A stretch of DNA of 39,424 nt from JAVBMP01 sp031552195 (lineage in GTDB: Bacteria > Desulfobacterota > Desulfovibrionia > Desulfovibrionales > Desulfovibrionaceae), in contig JAVBMT010000027.1 of assembly GCA_031552195.1 (NCBI GenBank), forward strand, positions 1-39,424. The letters run 5' to 3'. Below, piece by piece: positions 24,601 to 32,032 of the stretch. Under the pieces are notes generated by a model. The model was not told where the DNA came from. It saw only the letters and a list, made by a program, of their open reading frames with translations, and searched no databases. The position numbers and the translations under genes were made by a program. Numbering within the stretch: the first letter of the stretch is position 1; the number at the start of each line of letters is the position of its first letter.

Positions 24601-24671
24601 GCAGCCTGCAAATCTTTCAGGTCCTTGCCGATTTCCGCGGCCAAATCTTTCATTTTCATTTTTTCGCTCAT
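21603..24671 (-). CDS. infB: Translation initiation factor IF-2
   Basis: 1022 residues from the ATG at 24671, with AGGGG 8 bases upstream. This GTPase brings fMet-tRNA to the 30S subunit. It is longer than E. coli IF-2 (890) because of the N-terminal extension. Residues 1-50 are an IF2_N helix domain (KMKDLAAEIGKDLKDLQ). Residues 60-270 are Ala/Glu/Pro-rich linker. Residues about 281-361 are seven GYPPRDGARP-type repeats. A second IF2_N domain (RVSDLAHQMGLKTSEIIKVLFGLG) follows. The G domain has GHVDHGKT near 529-536, DTPGH and NKID. Domains II-IV end in EAFEIVEEAASL. It sits in the rimP-nusA-ylxR-infB order. The basic Arg/Pro repeats may bind RNA; that is inference. Confidence 0.97.
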   Translation of the reverse strand: MSEKMKMKDLAAEIGKDLKDLQAAAKDLGIQVKNAATALTESEVSRLKAHFTPEKRDNVIVRRRAKVEAAAPLEEAAPANAPEEHVPGRAEDLPREKTATAAKARIVKPVEEEAAPAAPAEQPAPAEEAAQPKEKIKKTTAPAARVISRPGDEKAPSAEPEEAALATDAERKSPEVAARAENAKPQAFAPNLSAEPERGADGQALSSVPVMGPRQDRDGNALPGGSKKQNFELFSDDASDDDDERGRKKRQDTPPVSQVRVISKPSAPAPRAEQPRQDGRPSGSYPPRDGARPGGYPPRDGARPAGGYPPRDGARPAGGYPPRDGARPAGGGYPPRDGARPAGGYPPRDGARPGGGYPPRGGAAPAAPQPFAGGEAEGDSRKKRGKGRRTVDFTAGKDAVGRRFKDGEGDGAWNKSARKGKGKKGRELLSASTQPIKAAKRKIRVDEVIRVSDLAHQMGLKTSEIIKVLFGLGVMATINQTLDVDTATLVASEFDYEIEKVGFSEEELLEETPDSPENLIIRPPVVTIMGHVDHGKTSLLDAIRKSSVATGEAGGITQHIGAYHVKTKKGDIVFLDTPGHAAFTAMRARGAEVTDIVVLVVAADDGVMEQTREAINHAKAAGVPIMVAVNKIDKPEANLDRVKRELAEQGLVSEDWGGDTVFSPVSAKTREGLDDLLELLALQAEILELKANPHKPARGHIVEAKLDKGRGSLGTVLIQQGTLKVGDPFVCGVHYGRVRAMFDDQGRKVKEAGPSMPVEVQGFEGVPEAGEEFVSLPDEKTARRIADARAVKVREKALARESKITLETFLSSRAGSTQALTLNLVVKADVQGSLEAIVDALKKLPASKVRINVVHGGAGAISESDVLLASASDAIIIGFNVRPASKAKELAEQEKIDIRFYDIIYKLVEEVTNAMEGMLAPVEKEVYLGTAEVRETFNVPKVGTVAGCHVSDGKFVRHANVRLLRNGVVVHTGKLSSLRRFKDDVKEVLKGYECGMGLENYNDVKVGDILEAFEIVEEAASL
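23589..23829 (-). repeat. In-frame tandem repeat in infB
   Basis: Seven imperfect units of about 33-39 bp encode (G)GYPPRDGARP(A/G)(G). Unit length varies by whole codons (extra Gly), so the frame is kept. It is probably length-variable between strains. Confidence 0.9.
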
Positions 24672-24709
24672 ACCAGTGCCCCTTATGCAAATTCTAAACC
24701 GCTACACGC

Positions 24710-24976
24710 TTATTGTCCGGTCTTTTTCCGCCGCGCCAGATTCATCCAGAACTTCGGCCTGGAAAACTTTTCCCGGCATTCAGCTCCGCAAAGGTAAATT
24801 CCCCTGCCGGGCAAACGCTGGCGTTCGTCAAGCGTCCAGGCTTCGTCAAAATCTTCCGGAGCCCCGCCGGCATTTTTCCCAACGCCCGTCCAGCCCGGAC
24901 GTTGCACCAACCGCTCCATTTCCGCCTTTGGCAGGCGTTTACGGCAAACAGCGCACATCCTGGCCGGACCGGTCAT
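24710..24976 (-). CDS. ylxR: YlxR family protein (DUF448)
   Basis: 88 residues, typical. The family start MCAVCRKRLPKAEMERLV and the GRGIYLC segment are both present. Cys8, Cys11, Cys63 and Cys67 could bind a metal, though many homologues lack some of these. YlxR is a small nucleic acid-binding protein encoded between nusA and infB; it has been reported as an RNA-binding or regulatory factor. It begins 6 bases after the nusA stop and ends 38 bases before infB. Confidence 0.92.
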   Translation of the reverse strand: MTGPARMCAVCRKRLPKAEMERLVQRPGWTGVGKNAGGAPEDFDEAWTLDERQRLPGRGIYLCGAECREKFSRPKFWMNLARRKKTGQ

Positions 24977-24982
24977 TATCTT

Positions 24983-26263
24983 TTATTCCAGTCCTTCTTC
25001 CGCCGCCTCTTCTTCCAAAGAGGGCGATTCTTCCAGCGGCTGCAGGAAATTGATGGCGGAGCGGATATCCGCAACCTTGGCCGCGGTTATTCCGGGCATG
25101 GCCATCAAGGTTTCGTCATCGGCGTTGCGCAGGCTTTCCACTGTGGTGAAGCCGGCCTCAATGAATTTTTCGATGGAAACTTCCGCCACGCTGGCCAGCT
25201 GCTCCAGCCCGCGCCCTATGGAATTGGCCTCGTTGTAGCGGCTTTCCGTATAAATATCTATTTTCCAGCCCAAAAGCTTGGCGGCCAGCTTGACGTTCTG
25301 GCCCTTGCGGCCGATGGCGTTGGTGAGCTGGTCGTCCGGCACTATGACCTCAAGCAGATTGGCGTCGTCGTCAACTATGATGCGCGATATCATGGCCGGG
25401 GCCAGGGCGTTTCCGGCGTACACTACGATGTCCGGGTTCCAGACTACGATGTCGATGCGTTCGCCGCGCAGTTCCTGCACGATATTCTGAATGCGCGAAC
25501 CGCGCACGCCGACGCAGGCGCCTACCGGGTCAACGTCCCTGTCGCGGCTGGTGACGGCCACTTTGGCCCGGCTGCCGGGGTCGCGCGAGATGCCCATTAT
25601 CTGCACTATGCCGTCGTCAACTTCCGGCACCTCGCGGCGGAACAGGGCCGCCATGTAGTCGCGGTGCGAACGGGAAACTATAACCTGGGGCCCGCGCCCT
25701 TCTTTCTTCACGTCGATAATAAGGGCCTGAATGCGCTCGCCGCGTTTGTAATGCTCGCGCGGCATCTGCTCTTCCTTGGGCAGCAGCGCTTCGGTGCGGC
25801 CAAGGTTGATTATCCACCCGGCCTTGTCGCGGCGCTGCACTATGCCGGAAATTATTTCGTTCTTGCGGTCTTTGAACTCGTCGTAAATGATGCCCTGCTC
25901 CGCATCGCGCATGCGCTGGATGATCACCTGCTTGGCGGACTGCGCCGCTATACGGCCCAAATCCTCCACCCGCAGGCGGAAACCGATTTCGTCGTCAATC
26001 TGCACGCTCGGGTCGTGCTTTCTGGCGTCTTCTATATCTATTTCAACAGCGTCGTCCGCCGGGTCGTCAGTGACTATTTTGAACTGGAAGACGTCGATGT
26101 CGCCGGTTTCTTCATTGAAGCTGACTTCAACGTCGATGTTGTCTCCGTATTTACGCATAACGGAAGTGCGCACGGCTTCTTCCAGCGTTTCAACCAACAT
26201 GGCGCGATCAAGACCCTTGTCTTTGCTGATCTGATCAATGGCCTTCTTAAGTTCCATGCTCAT
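24983..26263 (-). CDS. nusA: Transcription termination/antitermination factor NusA
   Basis: 426 residues. It binds RNA polymerase and nascent RNA, controlling pausing, termination and antitermination. The N-terminal domain is residues 1-130 (ELKKAIDQISKDKGLDRAMLVETLEEAV), with the S1 domain at about 135-200. KH1/KH2 carry SRSHRDYMAALFRREVPEVDDGIVQI, then VGACVGVRGSRIQNIVQELRGERIDIV and NAIGRKGQNVKLAAKLLGWKIDI. A single helix-hairpin-helix-like unit follows (FTTVESLRNADDETLMAMPGI), with an acidic tail. It is shorter than E. coli NusA (495), with one instead of two C-terminal repeats. The ATG at 26263 overlaps the rimP stop (ATGA) and has AAGGAG 7-8 bases upstream. Confidence 0.96.
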   Translation of the reverse strand: MSMELKKAIDQISKDKGLDRAMLVETLEEAVRTSVMRKYGDNIDVEVSFNEETGDIDVFQFKIVTDDPADDAVEIDIEDARKHDPSVQIDDEIGFRLRVEDLGRIAAQSAKQVIIQRMRDAEQGIIYDEFKDRKNEIISGIVQRRDKAGWIINLGRTEALLPKEEQMPREHYKRGERIQALIIDVKKEGRGPQVIVSRSHRDYMAALFRREVPEVDDGIVQIMGISRDPGSRAKVAVTSRDRDVDPVGACVGVRGSRIQNIVQELRGERIDIVVWNPDIVVYAGNALAPAMISRIIVDDDANLLEVIVPDDQLTNAIGRKGQNVKLAAKLLGWKIDIYTESRYNEANSIGRGLEQLASVAEVSIEKFIEAGFTTVESLRNADDETLMAMPGITAAKVADIRSAINFLQPLEESPSLEEEAAEEGLE

Positions 26264-26847
26264 GCGCTATCTCCTTCAGACTTGCCGTTTTTTATTCCGG
26301 CTGCCGCTTTTTTCTCTTTGGGAACGGCCTTTTTCCGGGGCTTCCGCGCGTCGTCCTGAGGAATAAAATGCTGCAGGCGCGCTTTTTTCACATCATCCCA
26401 GTGAAAGGACATTACTGTATCTTCAGTTCCCTTGCCTTCCGCGTCCAGGTCCAGGGTGAACACCCCGCCGTCAAAGGCGGAAAGAAGGCCGGTGAAATTC
26501 TTGCGCCGGGGAAATGCCTCCGGGGCGCCTTTCAGCGTGATGTCCAGCCTGCTTCCGAGGCTGGCGGCCAACTGGTCTTCGCGGAAGAATATCCGCTCCA
26601 TGCCGGGCGACGACACTTCCAGGACGTAGGCCCCGCCGATGATGTCTTCCACGTCAAGGGCCAGCCCTACCACGCGCGAAACGTCGGAGCACTGGCCTAT
26701 GGTCACTCCGTTTTCGGAATCTATATACAGGCGCAGAATCGGACGCGGTCCGGAAGAGAACTCCACACCCCAGATGACGAGGCCCTCGGCCTCGACCAGC
26801 GGAGCGGCCAGCGCGGATATTCTGTCGGTCAAGTCGCTTTTAGCCAT
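26260..26847 (-). CDS. rimP: Ribosome maturation factor RimP
   Basis: 195 residues, some 40 longer than E. coli RimP through a Lys/Ala-rich C-terminal tail (PRKKAVPKEKKAAAGIKNGK). RimP assists 30S assembly. Family motifs are LVEAEGLVIWGVEF, LRLYIDSENGVTIGQCSDVSR, YVLEVSSPGMERIFFREDQ and FTLDLD. It is the first gene of the nusA-infB cluster, coupled to nusA by a 4-base overlap. Its leader contains a strong terminator hairpin ending about 18 bases before the ATG, so expression of the whole operon is probably attenuated. Only a weak CAGG ribosome site precedes the ATG. Confidence 0.94.
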   Translation of the reverse strand: MAKSDLTDRISALAAPLVEAEGLVIWGVEFSSGPRPILRLYIDSENGVTIGQCSDVSRVVGLALDVEDIIGGAYVLEVSSPGMERIFFREDQLAASLGSRLDITLKGAPEAFPRRKNFTGLLSAFDGGVFTLDLDAEGKGTEDTVMSFHWDDVKKARLQHFIPQDDARKPRKKAVPKEKKAAAGIKNGKSEGDSA

Positions 26848-26864
26848 AGCAAGCCTGTGTTAAA

Positions 26865-26898
26865 AACAAAAAAAAGGGGGCCTTGTCAGGCCACCCCG
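26865..26898 (-). terminator. Attenuator-like terminator in the rimP leader
   Basis: On the minus strand an 8-bp stem with one bulged base and a GACA loop is followed by eight T. It is a strong intrinsic terminator placed between the predicted promoter near 26975-27003 and rimP, not after any gene. Rfam describes a rimP leader attenuator in other proteobacteria; this one may be analogous. Confidence 0.75.
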
Positions 26899-26972
26899 CA
26901 AGAGCCGACAAAGCGGCCTACCGTCAGGATGAGAAGGCGAATGCCGTAGACGTCCGCCCTCACTGAGTTCCA
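26899..26972 (-). ncRNA. Candidate rimP leader RNA
   Basis: Stretch between the predicted transcript start and the attenuator. It contains a GCCG/CGGC hairpin just before the terminator and other partly pairing segments. It has no open frame of note and no tRNA or SRP-RNA signature. Early termination would give an RNA of about 100 bases. This is inference from promoter plus terminator. Confidence 0.4.
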
Positions 26973-26974
26973 AT

Positions 26975-27003
26975 GCACTATTCCGTTGCCGGAATTTTGT
27001 CAA
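26975..27003 (-). promoter_or_regulatory. Candidate promoter of the rimP-nusA-infB operon
   Basis: A perfect TTGACA reads on the minus strand at 27003-26998. Seventeen bases later comes TAGTGC (26980-26975), a poor -10. The -35 is convincing; the exact -10 is not. Confidence 0.45.
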
Positions 27004-27032
27004 GAATAAATCATTCCCGCGCAATGATTTCC

Positions 27033-27090
27033 CGCGTTCAAGGGCCTGAACGCGCAAGGGCTTTACATTCTCCACGTAAAGATAGATATT
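27033..27090 (+). promoter_or_regulatory. Candidate promoter with dyads, upstream of the gene at 27148
   Basis: TTTACA at 27062-27067, 17 bases, then GATATT. The -35 lies in a dyad CTTTAC/GTAAAG (27061-27081), and a second 8-bp dyad CGCGTTCA/TGAACGCG (27033-27054) lies just upstream. Both could be operators for the following exported-protein and lactate genes. Confidence 0.45.
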
Positions 27091-27147
27091 TAAATACACG
27101 GGTTAAGGCGTTACTTGGCCCGCCGACAAACTTACCCAGGAGTTTCC

Positions 27148-27828
27148 ATGCCGCTGAAAAAATTCCGCCCGGCCTTGCCCATGCTCGTCTGCCTGCTGTT
27201 TGTCACTCAGGCGGCCCGCGCCGCCGCGCCCGGAGAAACCGAAACGCCCCTGTTCAAAGAGGCCCGTTTCGGAACCTTGCGCGAAGAAGCCTACAAGGCC
27301 GCCAAGCTGGCCACAGTTGAGCGCTCCGGCCCTTACCGCCTCTTTGCGAAGGCCAAAAACGCGGATTTCGCCGGTGAAAAATGGGACGCCCTTTACCATT
27401 TCGCTTACGACCGGCTGATAAGGCTCAGCCTGAGCTCAGACGAACGCGCCGACGAAAAATTCATCGCCGCCTCCTGCGCGCTTGAAGCCAACGGTTTCAC
27501 CCTTGTCGGACTGCGCGGGCGGGAAGGGTCGCTTGACCTTGCCCCCCTGCTGGCGGAGCAAGCCGGGCATGGCAAGCCTGACAGGGCGGCCCGGGCGGCG
27601 GAGGAATTTTCCCGCAAGGCCATGGAAGATAAATATTGCCTGTATATTTACGATGAAAACGCTGAACGGCACGGCTACGATTCTTCCAAAGCCCCGGCGT
27701 CCAGGCGCGTTGAGGTGCTCATAAACGGGAACGAACTGTCCGTAACCTTCACCCTGCCGCAAAAAGAAAAAGCCTTGCTTGGCGAACTCAAGGCCAACCC
27801 GCCGCAATTGTACAAGGAAAAATTCTGA
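27148..27828 (+). CDS. Exported protein of unknown function upstream of lutC
   Basis: 226 residues from the ATG at 27148, which has CAGGAG six bases before it; the TTG at 27115 has none. The Sec signal peptide is residues 1-26 (MLVCLLFVTQAARAAA). The mature part has an alpha-helical first half (PLFKEARFGTLREEAYKAAKLATVERSGPYRLFAKAKN), a middle with AAEEFSRKAMEDKYCLYIYDENAERHGYDS, and a final beta-rich segment (RRVEVLINGNELSVTFTLP). One cysteine precedes and one lies in the KYCLYIYD motif. It is the first gene after a candidate promoter and lies 33 bases before lutC, so co-transcription is likely. No family was recognised. Whether it takes part in lactate use is unknown. Confidence 0.72.
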   Translation: MPLKKFRPALPMLVCLLFVTQAARAAAPGETETPLFKEARFGTLREEAYKAAKLATVERSGPYRLFAKAKNADFAGEKWDALYHFAYDRLIRLSLSSDERADEKFIAASCALEANGFTLVGLRGREGSLDLAPLLAEQAGHGKPDRAARAAEEFSRKAMEDKYCLYIYDENAERHGYDSSKAPASRRVEVLINGNELSVTFTLPQKEKALLGELKANPPQLYKEKF

Positions 27829-27861
27829 AACAAGACCGAACGTCCGGAAGGCGGCGCAACA

Positions 27862-28491
27862 ATGACCGGAAACGCGCGACTGCTCGCGGAACAATATAAA
27901 AAGGCGGCCCTGGCCGCCTCCATACAGGTATCGGAAAAGCCGGATATGCTTGGGGCCATGCTTTACGCCCTGGACCTCTGCGAACGAAAAGACGCTTGCA
28001 CCTTGCTGCCTTCCGGCTGTGAAGCCGCTCTTGCCGCTTCCGGTCCGGCCCATTGCGCCCCCCCCGGAGCCAAAACTCTGGCCGCGCCCGGCCTGGACCC
28101 CGAAGCCTACGCCGCCCTGGCCGAACTTGGGGCAAGCCGGGGCTTTGCGGTATTACGCGAAGGCTTGCGCGCCCATATCTCCGGAATAGATCTGAGCTTC
28201 GGCCTGGCGGAATTCGGCATTGCGGAAACCGCCACCTGCGTCCTGAATTCTTATTCAGAGGAAGACCGGCTGGCCTCCATGCTCTGTGAAATCCATGTGT
28301 TGGCCCTGCCCAAAACGCGCCTGGTAAAAGACGCCTTGGCCGCCGAAGGCCCTTTGCGCGAGATGCTGGCCTCCGGCCCCATGTATGCAGCCTTCATCTC
28401 CGGCCCCAGCCGCACGGCGGACATTGAGCGGGTTCTGGCCATAGGCGTGCACGGCCCGCTCGAACTTCATGTCGTTTTGCTGGAGGAATAG
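27862..28491 (+). CDS. lutC: LUD-domain protein, LutC/LldG-like lactate utilisation subunit
   Basis: 209 residues. LutC-type proteins work with LutA and LutB in flavin-independent, Fe-S-dependent lactate oxidation; in Desulfovibrio they accompany a fused LutB-LutA protein. The LUD fold shows as ISGIDLSFGLAEFGIAETATCVL, an EIHVLALPKTRLV segment, and the diagnostic C-terminus SGPSRTADIERVLAIGVHGPLELHVVLLE. The start at 27862 has GGAAGG about 10 bases upstream. It ends 3 bases before the next gene, whose ribosome site lies inside its last codons. Confidence 0.9.
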   Translation: MTGNARLLAEQYKKAALAASIQVSEKPDMLGAMLYALDLCERKDACTLLPSGCEAALAASGPAHCAPPGAKTLAAPGLDPEAYAALAELGASRGFAVLREGLRAHISGIDLSFGLAEFGIAETATCVLNSYSEEDRLASMLCEIHVLALPKTRLVKDALAAEGPLREMLASGPMYAAFISGPSRTADIERVLAIGVHGPLELHVVLLEE

Positions 28492-28494
28492 GCC

Positions 28495-30627
28495 ATGCGT
28501 TCCGCCAAAAACACGGAAGACTTCAAGGCCGGCTTGCGCGAGGCTCTGGAAGACGACTTCCTGCGCGTTGCGCTGGACAGGTTCGCGCTTGACTACCGCG
28601 CCAACCGCGCCGCCGTTTTCGCCGACCTCAACGAAAAAGAGCTTATCGCCGAGCTGGCCGAAGCCAAAGATAAGGGCCTGGGCCGGATGGACGAACTTTT
28701 CGACCGCTTCAGACAGGAGGCGGAAAAGCGAGGGAGCAAAGTGCACCGCGCGGCCGACGCCGCCGGGGCCAACGAGATAATCCGCCGCATAGCTGAAGAA
28801 AACGGCTGCAAAAAAATCATCAAGTCCAAGTCCATGACCGCTGAGGAAACAGGCCTGAACCAGGCCCTTGAAAACGCGGGGCTCGAGGTGACGGAAACCG
28901 ACCTGGGCGAATGGATAATCCAGTTGCGCGGCGAAGGCCCCAGCCACATGGTCATGCCGGCCATTCACCTTTCCCGCCGCCAGGTGGCGGAAACTTTCAG
29001 CGCGGCCACAGGCCGGAGGCAGGAAAGCGACATCGGCCGCCTGGTGGAAGTGGCCAGGCGCGAACTGCGCGCCAAATTCGCCGAAGCGGACATGGGCATA
29101 AGCGGAGCGAACTTCGCGGTTGCGGAAAACGGGGCCATAGGGCTTTGCAGCAACGAGGGCAACGCCCGGCTGGTCAGCACCCTGCCGCCGGTACATGTGG
29201 TGCTTTGCGGGCTTGACAAACTGGTCCCATCCATTTCCGACGCCTTGCGCATCATCCGCGTTCTGCCGCGCAACGCCACGGCCCAGAACATCACGGCCTA
29301 CGTTTCGTGGATAAGCGGGGCCGTGGGTTGCCTAGGCGAGCGCAAACAGTCGCACATCGTTTTTCTTGACAACGGGCGCAGCGCCCTGGCGAAAGACCCG
29401 GCCTGCAAAGAAGCCCTGCGTTGCGTGCGCTGCGGGGCCTGCGCCAACGTCTGCCCGGTTTACCGCATGGTGGGCGGCCACCGCATGGGGCACGTCTATA
29501 TCGGCGGCATCGGCCTTATTTATACATGGTTCTTCCACGGGCCGGAAAAAGCCCGCTTCCTGCTGCAAAATTGCATAAACTGCGGGGCCTGCGCCTCCGT
29601 TTGCTCCGCCGGGATACGCATTCCCGAAATCATACAGGAATTGCGCGCCCGCCTGAACGAAAAAGAAGGCTCGCCAGCAAGTTCAAGGCTTCTTGCCAAG
29701 GCCATGTCCAGCCGCAAGGTTTTTCATTCCTTGCTGCGCCTGGGCAAATTGGCGCAAAAGCCTTTTGCCGGCGACACTCCGTATCTGCGCCATCTGCCGG
29801 AATTCTTCGCTTCGGGGCAAAATTTCCGCGCCCTGCCGGCCCTTGCGGAAAAACCCTTCCGCGACAAATGGCCCGGCCTGCGCCCCGAGGGGACCTCCGG
29901 GCTGAAAATCGGCCTGTTCGCCGGGTGCGCCCAGGATTTCATCTATCCGGAACAGCTTGAGGCCGCCCTGCGCATTATGCGCTCCAAGGGCTGCTCGGTC
30001 GATTTTCCGCCGGAACAAAGCTGCTGCGGGCTGCCCCTGCGCGCTCTAGGCGAGCGGGAAACGGCGGAAAAACTGGCCGTTGGCAACATCATGGCCTTCC
30101 GCCGGAATTTCGATTACATCGTCACGCTCTGCGCTTCCTGCGCCTCGCACATGAAACGCGGCTACCCGGAAATCACCGCCGGAGACGCCGGATTGCGCGC
30201 CCGGGCCGAAGATTACGCCGGGCGGGTAATCGATTTCGCCTCTTTCGCCCGCGACGTGCTCGCCCTCGGCCCGGAAGACTTCCACCCGGGCGGGGAAAGA
30301 GCCTGTTATCACGCGCCCTGCCACCTTTGCCACGGCCTTGCCGTAACCCGGCAGCCGCGCGAACTGATCGCGGCGGCCGGAGAATACGCTCCGGCCCCGG
30401 AAGAGGAGGTCTGTTGCGGCTTCGGCGGTTCCTACTCCGTCAAGTTTCCGGAAATCTCCGCCCGGCTTATGGAAAAAAAGCTGCGATACGCGGAAGAAAC
30501 CGGCGCTTCGACCCTGGTTACGGACTGCCCCGGCTGCGTGCTGCAATTGCGCGGCGGCGGAGAAAAACGCGGTAGCAAGATAAAAGTGGAACATCTGGCC
30601 GAATTCCTGGCCAGGCGTTTGAAATAA
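28495..30627 (+). CDS. Fused LutB-LutA-type Fe-S lactate dehydrogenase component
   Basis: 710 residues. The N-terminal LUD domain (about 60-290) has IIKSKSMTAEETGLNQALENAGLEVTETDLGEWIIQL and ISGANFAVAENGAIGLCSNEGN. Two [4Fe-4S] motifs follow: Cys310-X2-Cys-X2-Cys-X3-Cys320 (CVRCGACANVCP) and Cys360-Cys370 (CINCGACASVCS). The last ~260 residues are two CCG (heterodisulphide-reductase-like) modules, with Cys510/511 (SCCGLPL), Cys640/641 (VCCGFGG) and matching CASC and CPGC partners. It thus merges LutB and LutA, and probably passes lactate electrons to the menaquinone or Fe-S pool together with LutC. GGAGG lies upstream, within the end of lutC. Desulfovibrio lactate loci carry this fusion, so it is not an artefact. 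No lactate permease gene is in this window. Confidence 0.92.
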   Translation: MRSAKNTEDFKAGLREALEDDFLRVALDRFALDYRANRAAVFADLNEKELIAELAEAKDKGLGRMDELFDRFRQEAEKRGSKVHRAADAAGANEIIRRIAEENGCKKIIKSKSMTAEETGLNQALENAGLEVTETDLGEWIIQLRGEGPSHMVMPAIHLSRRQVAETFSAATGRRQESDIGRLVEVARRELRAKFAEADMGISGANFAVAENGAIGLCSNEGNARLVSTLPPVHVVLCGLDKLVPSISDALRIIRVLPRNATAQNITAYVSWISGAVGCLGERKQSHIVFLDNGRSALAKDPACKEALRCVRCGACANVCPVYRMVGGHRMGHVYIGGIGLIYTWFFHGPEKARFLLQNCINCGACASVCSAGIRIPEIIQELRARLNEKEGSPASSRLLAKAMSSRKVFHSLLRLGKLAQKPFAGDTPYLRHLPEFFASGQNFRALPALAEKPFRDKWPGLRPEGTSGLKIGLFAGCAQDFIYPEQLEAALRIMRSKGCSVDFPPEQSCCGLPLRALGERETAEKLAVGNIMAFRRNFDYIVTLCASCASHMKRGYPEITAGDAGLRARAEDYAGRVIDFASFARDVLALGPEDFHPGGERACYHAPCHLCHGLAVTRQPRELIAAAGEYAPAPEEEVCCGFGGSYSVKFPEISARLMEKKLRYAEETGASTLVTDCPGCVLQLRGGGEKRGSKIKVEHLAEFLARRLK

Positions 30628-30682
30628 GGCGCCTTAAAAACTTCGCCGCGGTCTGGACGGCTCTTTCCCGCGACGCCCCGTG

Positions 30683-30711
30683 TTGACCTTCCAGCGGTTA
30701 GGACGTATTGT
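30683..30711 (+). promoter_or_regulatory. Promoter of coaBC
   Basis: TTGACC at 30683-30688, a 17-base spacer, then TATTGT at 30706-30711. The predicted start near 30718 leaves about 31 bases to the ATG at 30749 and excludes the longer frame beginning at 30680. Confidence 0.6.
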
Positions 30712-30748
30712 GCGGACGCGCTTTTACTTTACCCTGACGGACCTGAAC

Positions 30749-32032
30749 ATGCCACAAATCGAACCTTACTTCACATCCTCCTGGTTTGCGGGAAAACGGG
30801 CGCACTTCGCCGTTTGCGGCTCCATTTCCGCCTATAAGGCCATTGACCTGCTGCGCGCTTGCGCGCACGCCGGCATTGCGGCCACCGTTTCCATGACGGA
30901 CGCGGCCTGCAAATTCCTGCGCCCTCTCAGCTTCAGTTCGCTGGGGGCGGAGGCCGTCTACACCTCGATGTTCCGCCCGGAAGGCGGAGCGCCAGGACTG
31001 GCCGGGGCCGGAGACGCCGCCCACGGCGGGGCTTTCGCCGATATAGAGGAATTCTGGCATCTTGCTCCGGGCGCGGAGTGCGACGCCTTCGCCGTTGTTC
31101 CGGCCACGGCCTCCACCCTGGCGCGCATAGCGCACGGCATGGCCGACGAAATAGTCTGCGCCCAGGCCCTGGCCTTTCCCCGCCCCATTCTTTTAGCCCC
31201 GGCCATGAACCCACGCATGTGGGCCAGCGCGGGCGTCAAGGCCAATTGCGCCACATTGCTGGAACGCGGGCATGTTTTCGTCTGCCCCGGTTACGGCAAG
31301 GTGGCTTGCGGCGAAGAAGGCCAAGGCAAACTGGCCGACTTGCGCGAAATTTATCTCCACCTGCTGAAAATGCTCGCCCCGCAAGACCTGTCCGGGCGCA
31401 AGATCATGCTCACGCTCGGTCCCACCCGCGAGGCCTGGGACGGGGTGCGTTACTGGAGCAACCATTCCACCGGCGTCATGGGCGCTTCGCTGGCTTTGGC
31501 GGCCTGGCTGCGGGGGGCCGAGGTAAGCGCCGTCTGCGGCCCCGCTTCGCCCTGGCTTCCGGAGGCGATTCGCCGGACGGACGTAACCGGGGCCAAGGAA
31601 ATGCACTCGGCCGCGCTTGACCTCTGGCCAGAGCAAGACGCGGCCATATGCACGGCCGCCGTGGCGGATTTTTCACCCGAGCCGCTCGGCCCGGAAAAGT
31701 TCAAAAAAGACGGCAGCACGGAAGAATTCACCATCAAGTTCACGCTTAACCCCGACATTCTGGCCGATTTGGGCCGGAATAAGAAAAACGGCCAGCTTCT
31801 GGCCGGGTTCGCGGCGGAAACAAGCCGGGTTGCGGAAAACGCCAAAGCCAAGCTGGAACGCAAAAAAGCCGACCTGATCATAGGCAACCTCGTGGGCCAA
31901 CCCGGTTCCGGCTTCGCTTCGCCCACCAATAAAGCGTGCGCTGTCGACCGGAACGGACGGGAAGAGGACTGGCCGGCACTGCCTAAGGCCGACGTGGCCT
32001 GGAGGGTTTTGAGTTGGCTGTCAACCCTGTAA
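30749..32032 (+). CDS. coaBC: Bifunctional CoA biosynthesis protein CoaBC (Dfp)
   Basis: 427 residues from the ATG at 30749, since the promoter lies inside the longer frame. CoaC decarboxylates and CoaB synthesises 4'-phosphopantothenoylcysteine. The flavin CoaC half has VCGSISAYKAIDLL, the His of EFWHLAPGAECDAFAVVPATASTLARIAHGMADE, and PAMNPRMW followed by the catalytic Cys of VACGEEGQGKL. The CoaB half has LTLGPTREAWDGVRYWSNHSTGVMG and KFKKDG, then GFAAET and the IGNLVG segment. Oddities: LTLGPTRE and NHSTG replace the usual TAGGTRE and NHSSG, and the CoaC part has an insertion (about residues 74-98: RPEGGAPGLAGAGDAAHGG). It overlaps the next gene by 19 bases. Confidence 0.93.
   Translation: MPQIEPYFTSSWFAGKRAHFAVCGSISAYKAIDLLRACAHAGIAATVSMTDAACKFLRPLSFSSLGAEAVYTSMFRPEGGAPGLAGAGDAAHGGAFADIEEFWHLAPGAECDAFAVVPATASTLARIAHGMADEIVCAQALAFPRPILLAPAMNPRMWASAGVKANCATLLERGHVFVCPGYGKVACGEEGQGKLADLREIYLHLLKMLAPQDLSGRKIMLTLGPTREAWDGVRYWSNHSTGVMGASLALAAWLRGAEVSAVCGPASPWLPEAIRRTDVTGAKEMHSAALDLWPEQDAAICTAAVADFSPEPLGPEKFKKDGSTEEFTIKFTLNPDILADLGRNKKNGQLLAGFAAETSRVAENAKAKLERKKADLIIGNLVGQPGSGFASPTNKACAVDRNGREEDWPALPKADVAWRVLSWLSTL

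Noticed and set aside
22107..24797. Long plus-strand frame opposite infB (896 codons)
   Set aside because: Mirror of IF-2 coding; Arg/Gly/Ser-rich product with no domain. Codon bias opens the opposite frame.
24713..26359. Plus-strand frame of 548 codons opposite nusA and ylxR
   Set aside because: Shadow of NusA/YlxR coding; His/Val/Asp-rich composition and no family signature.
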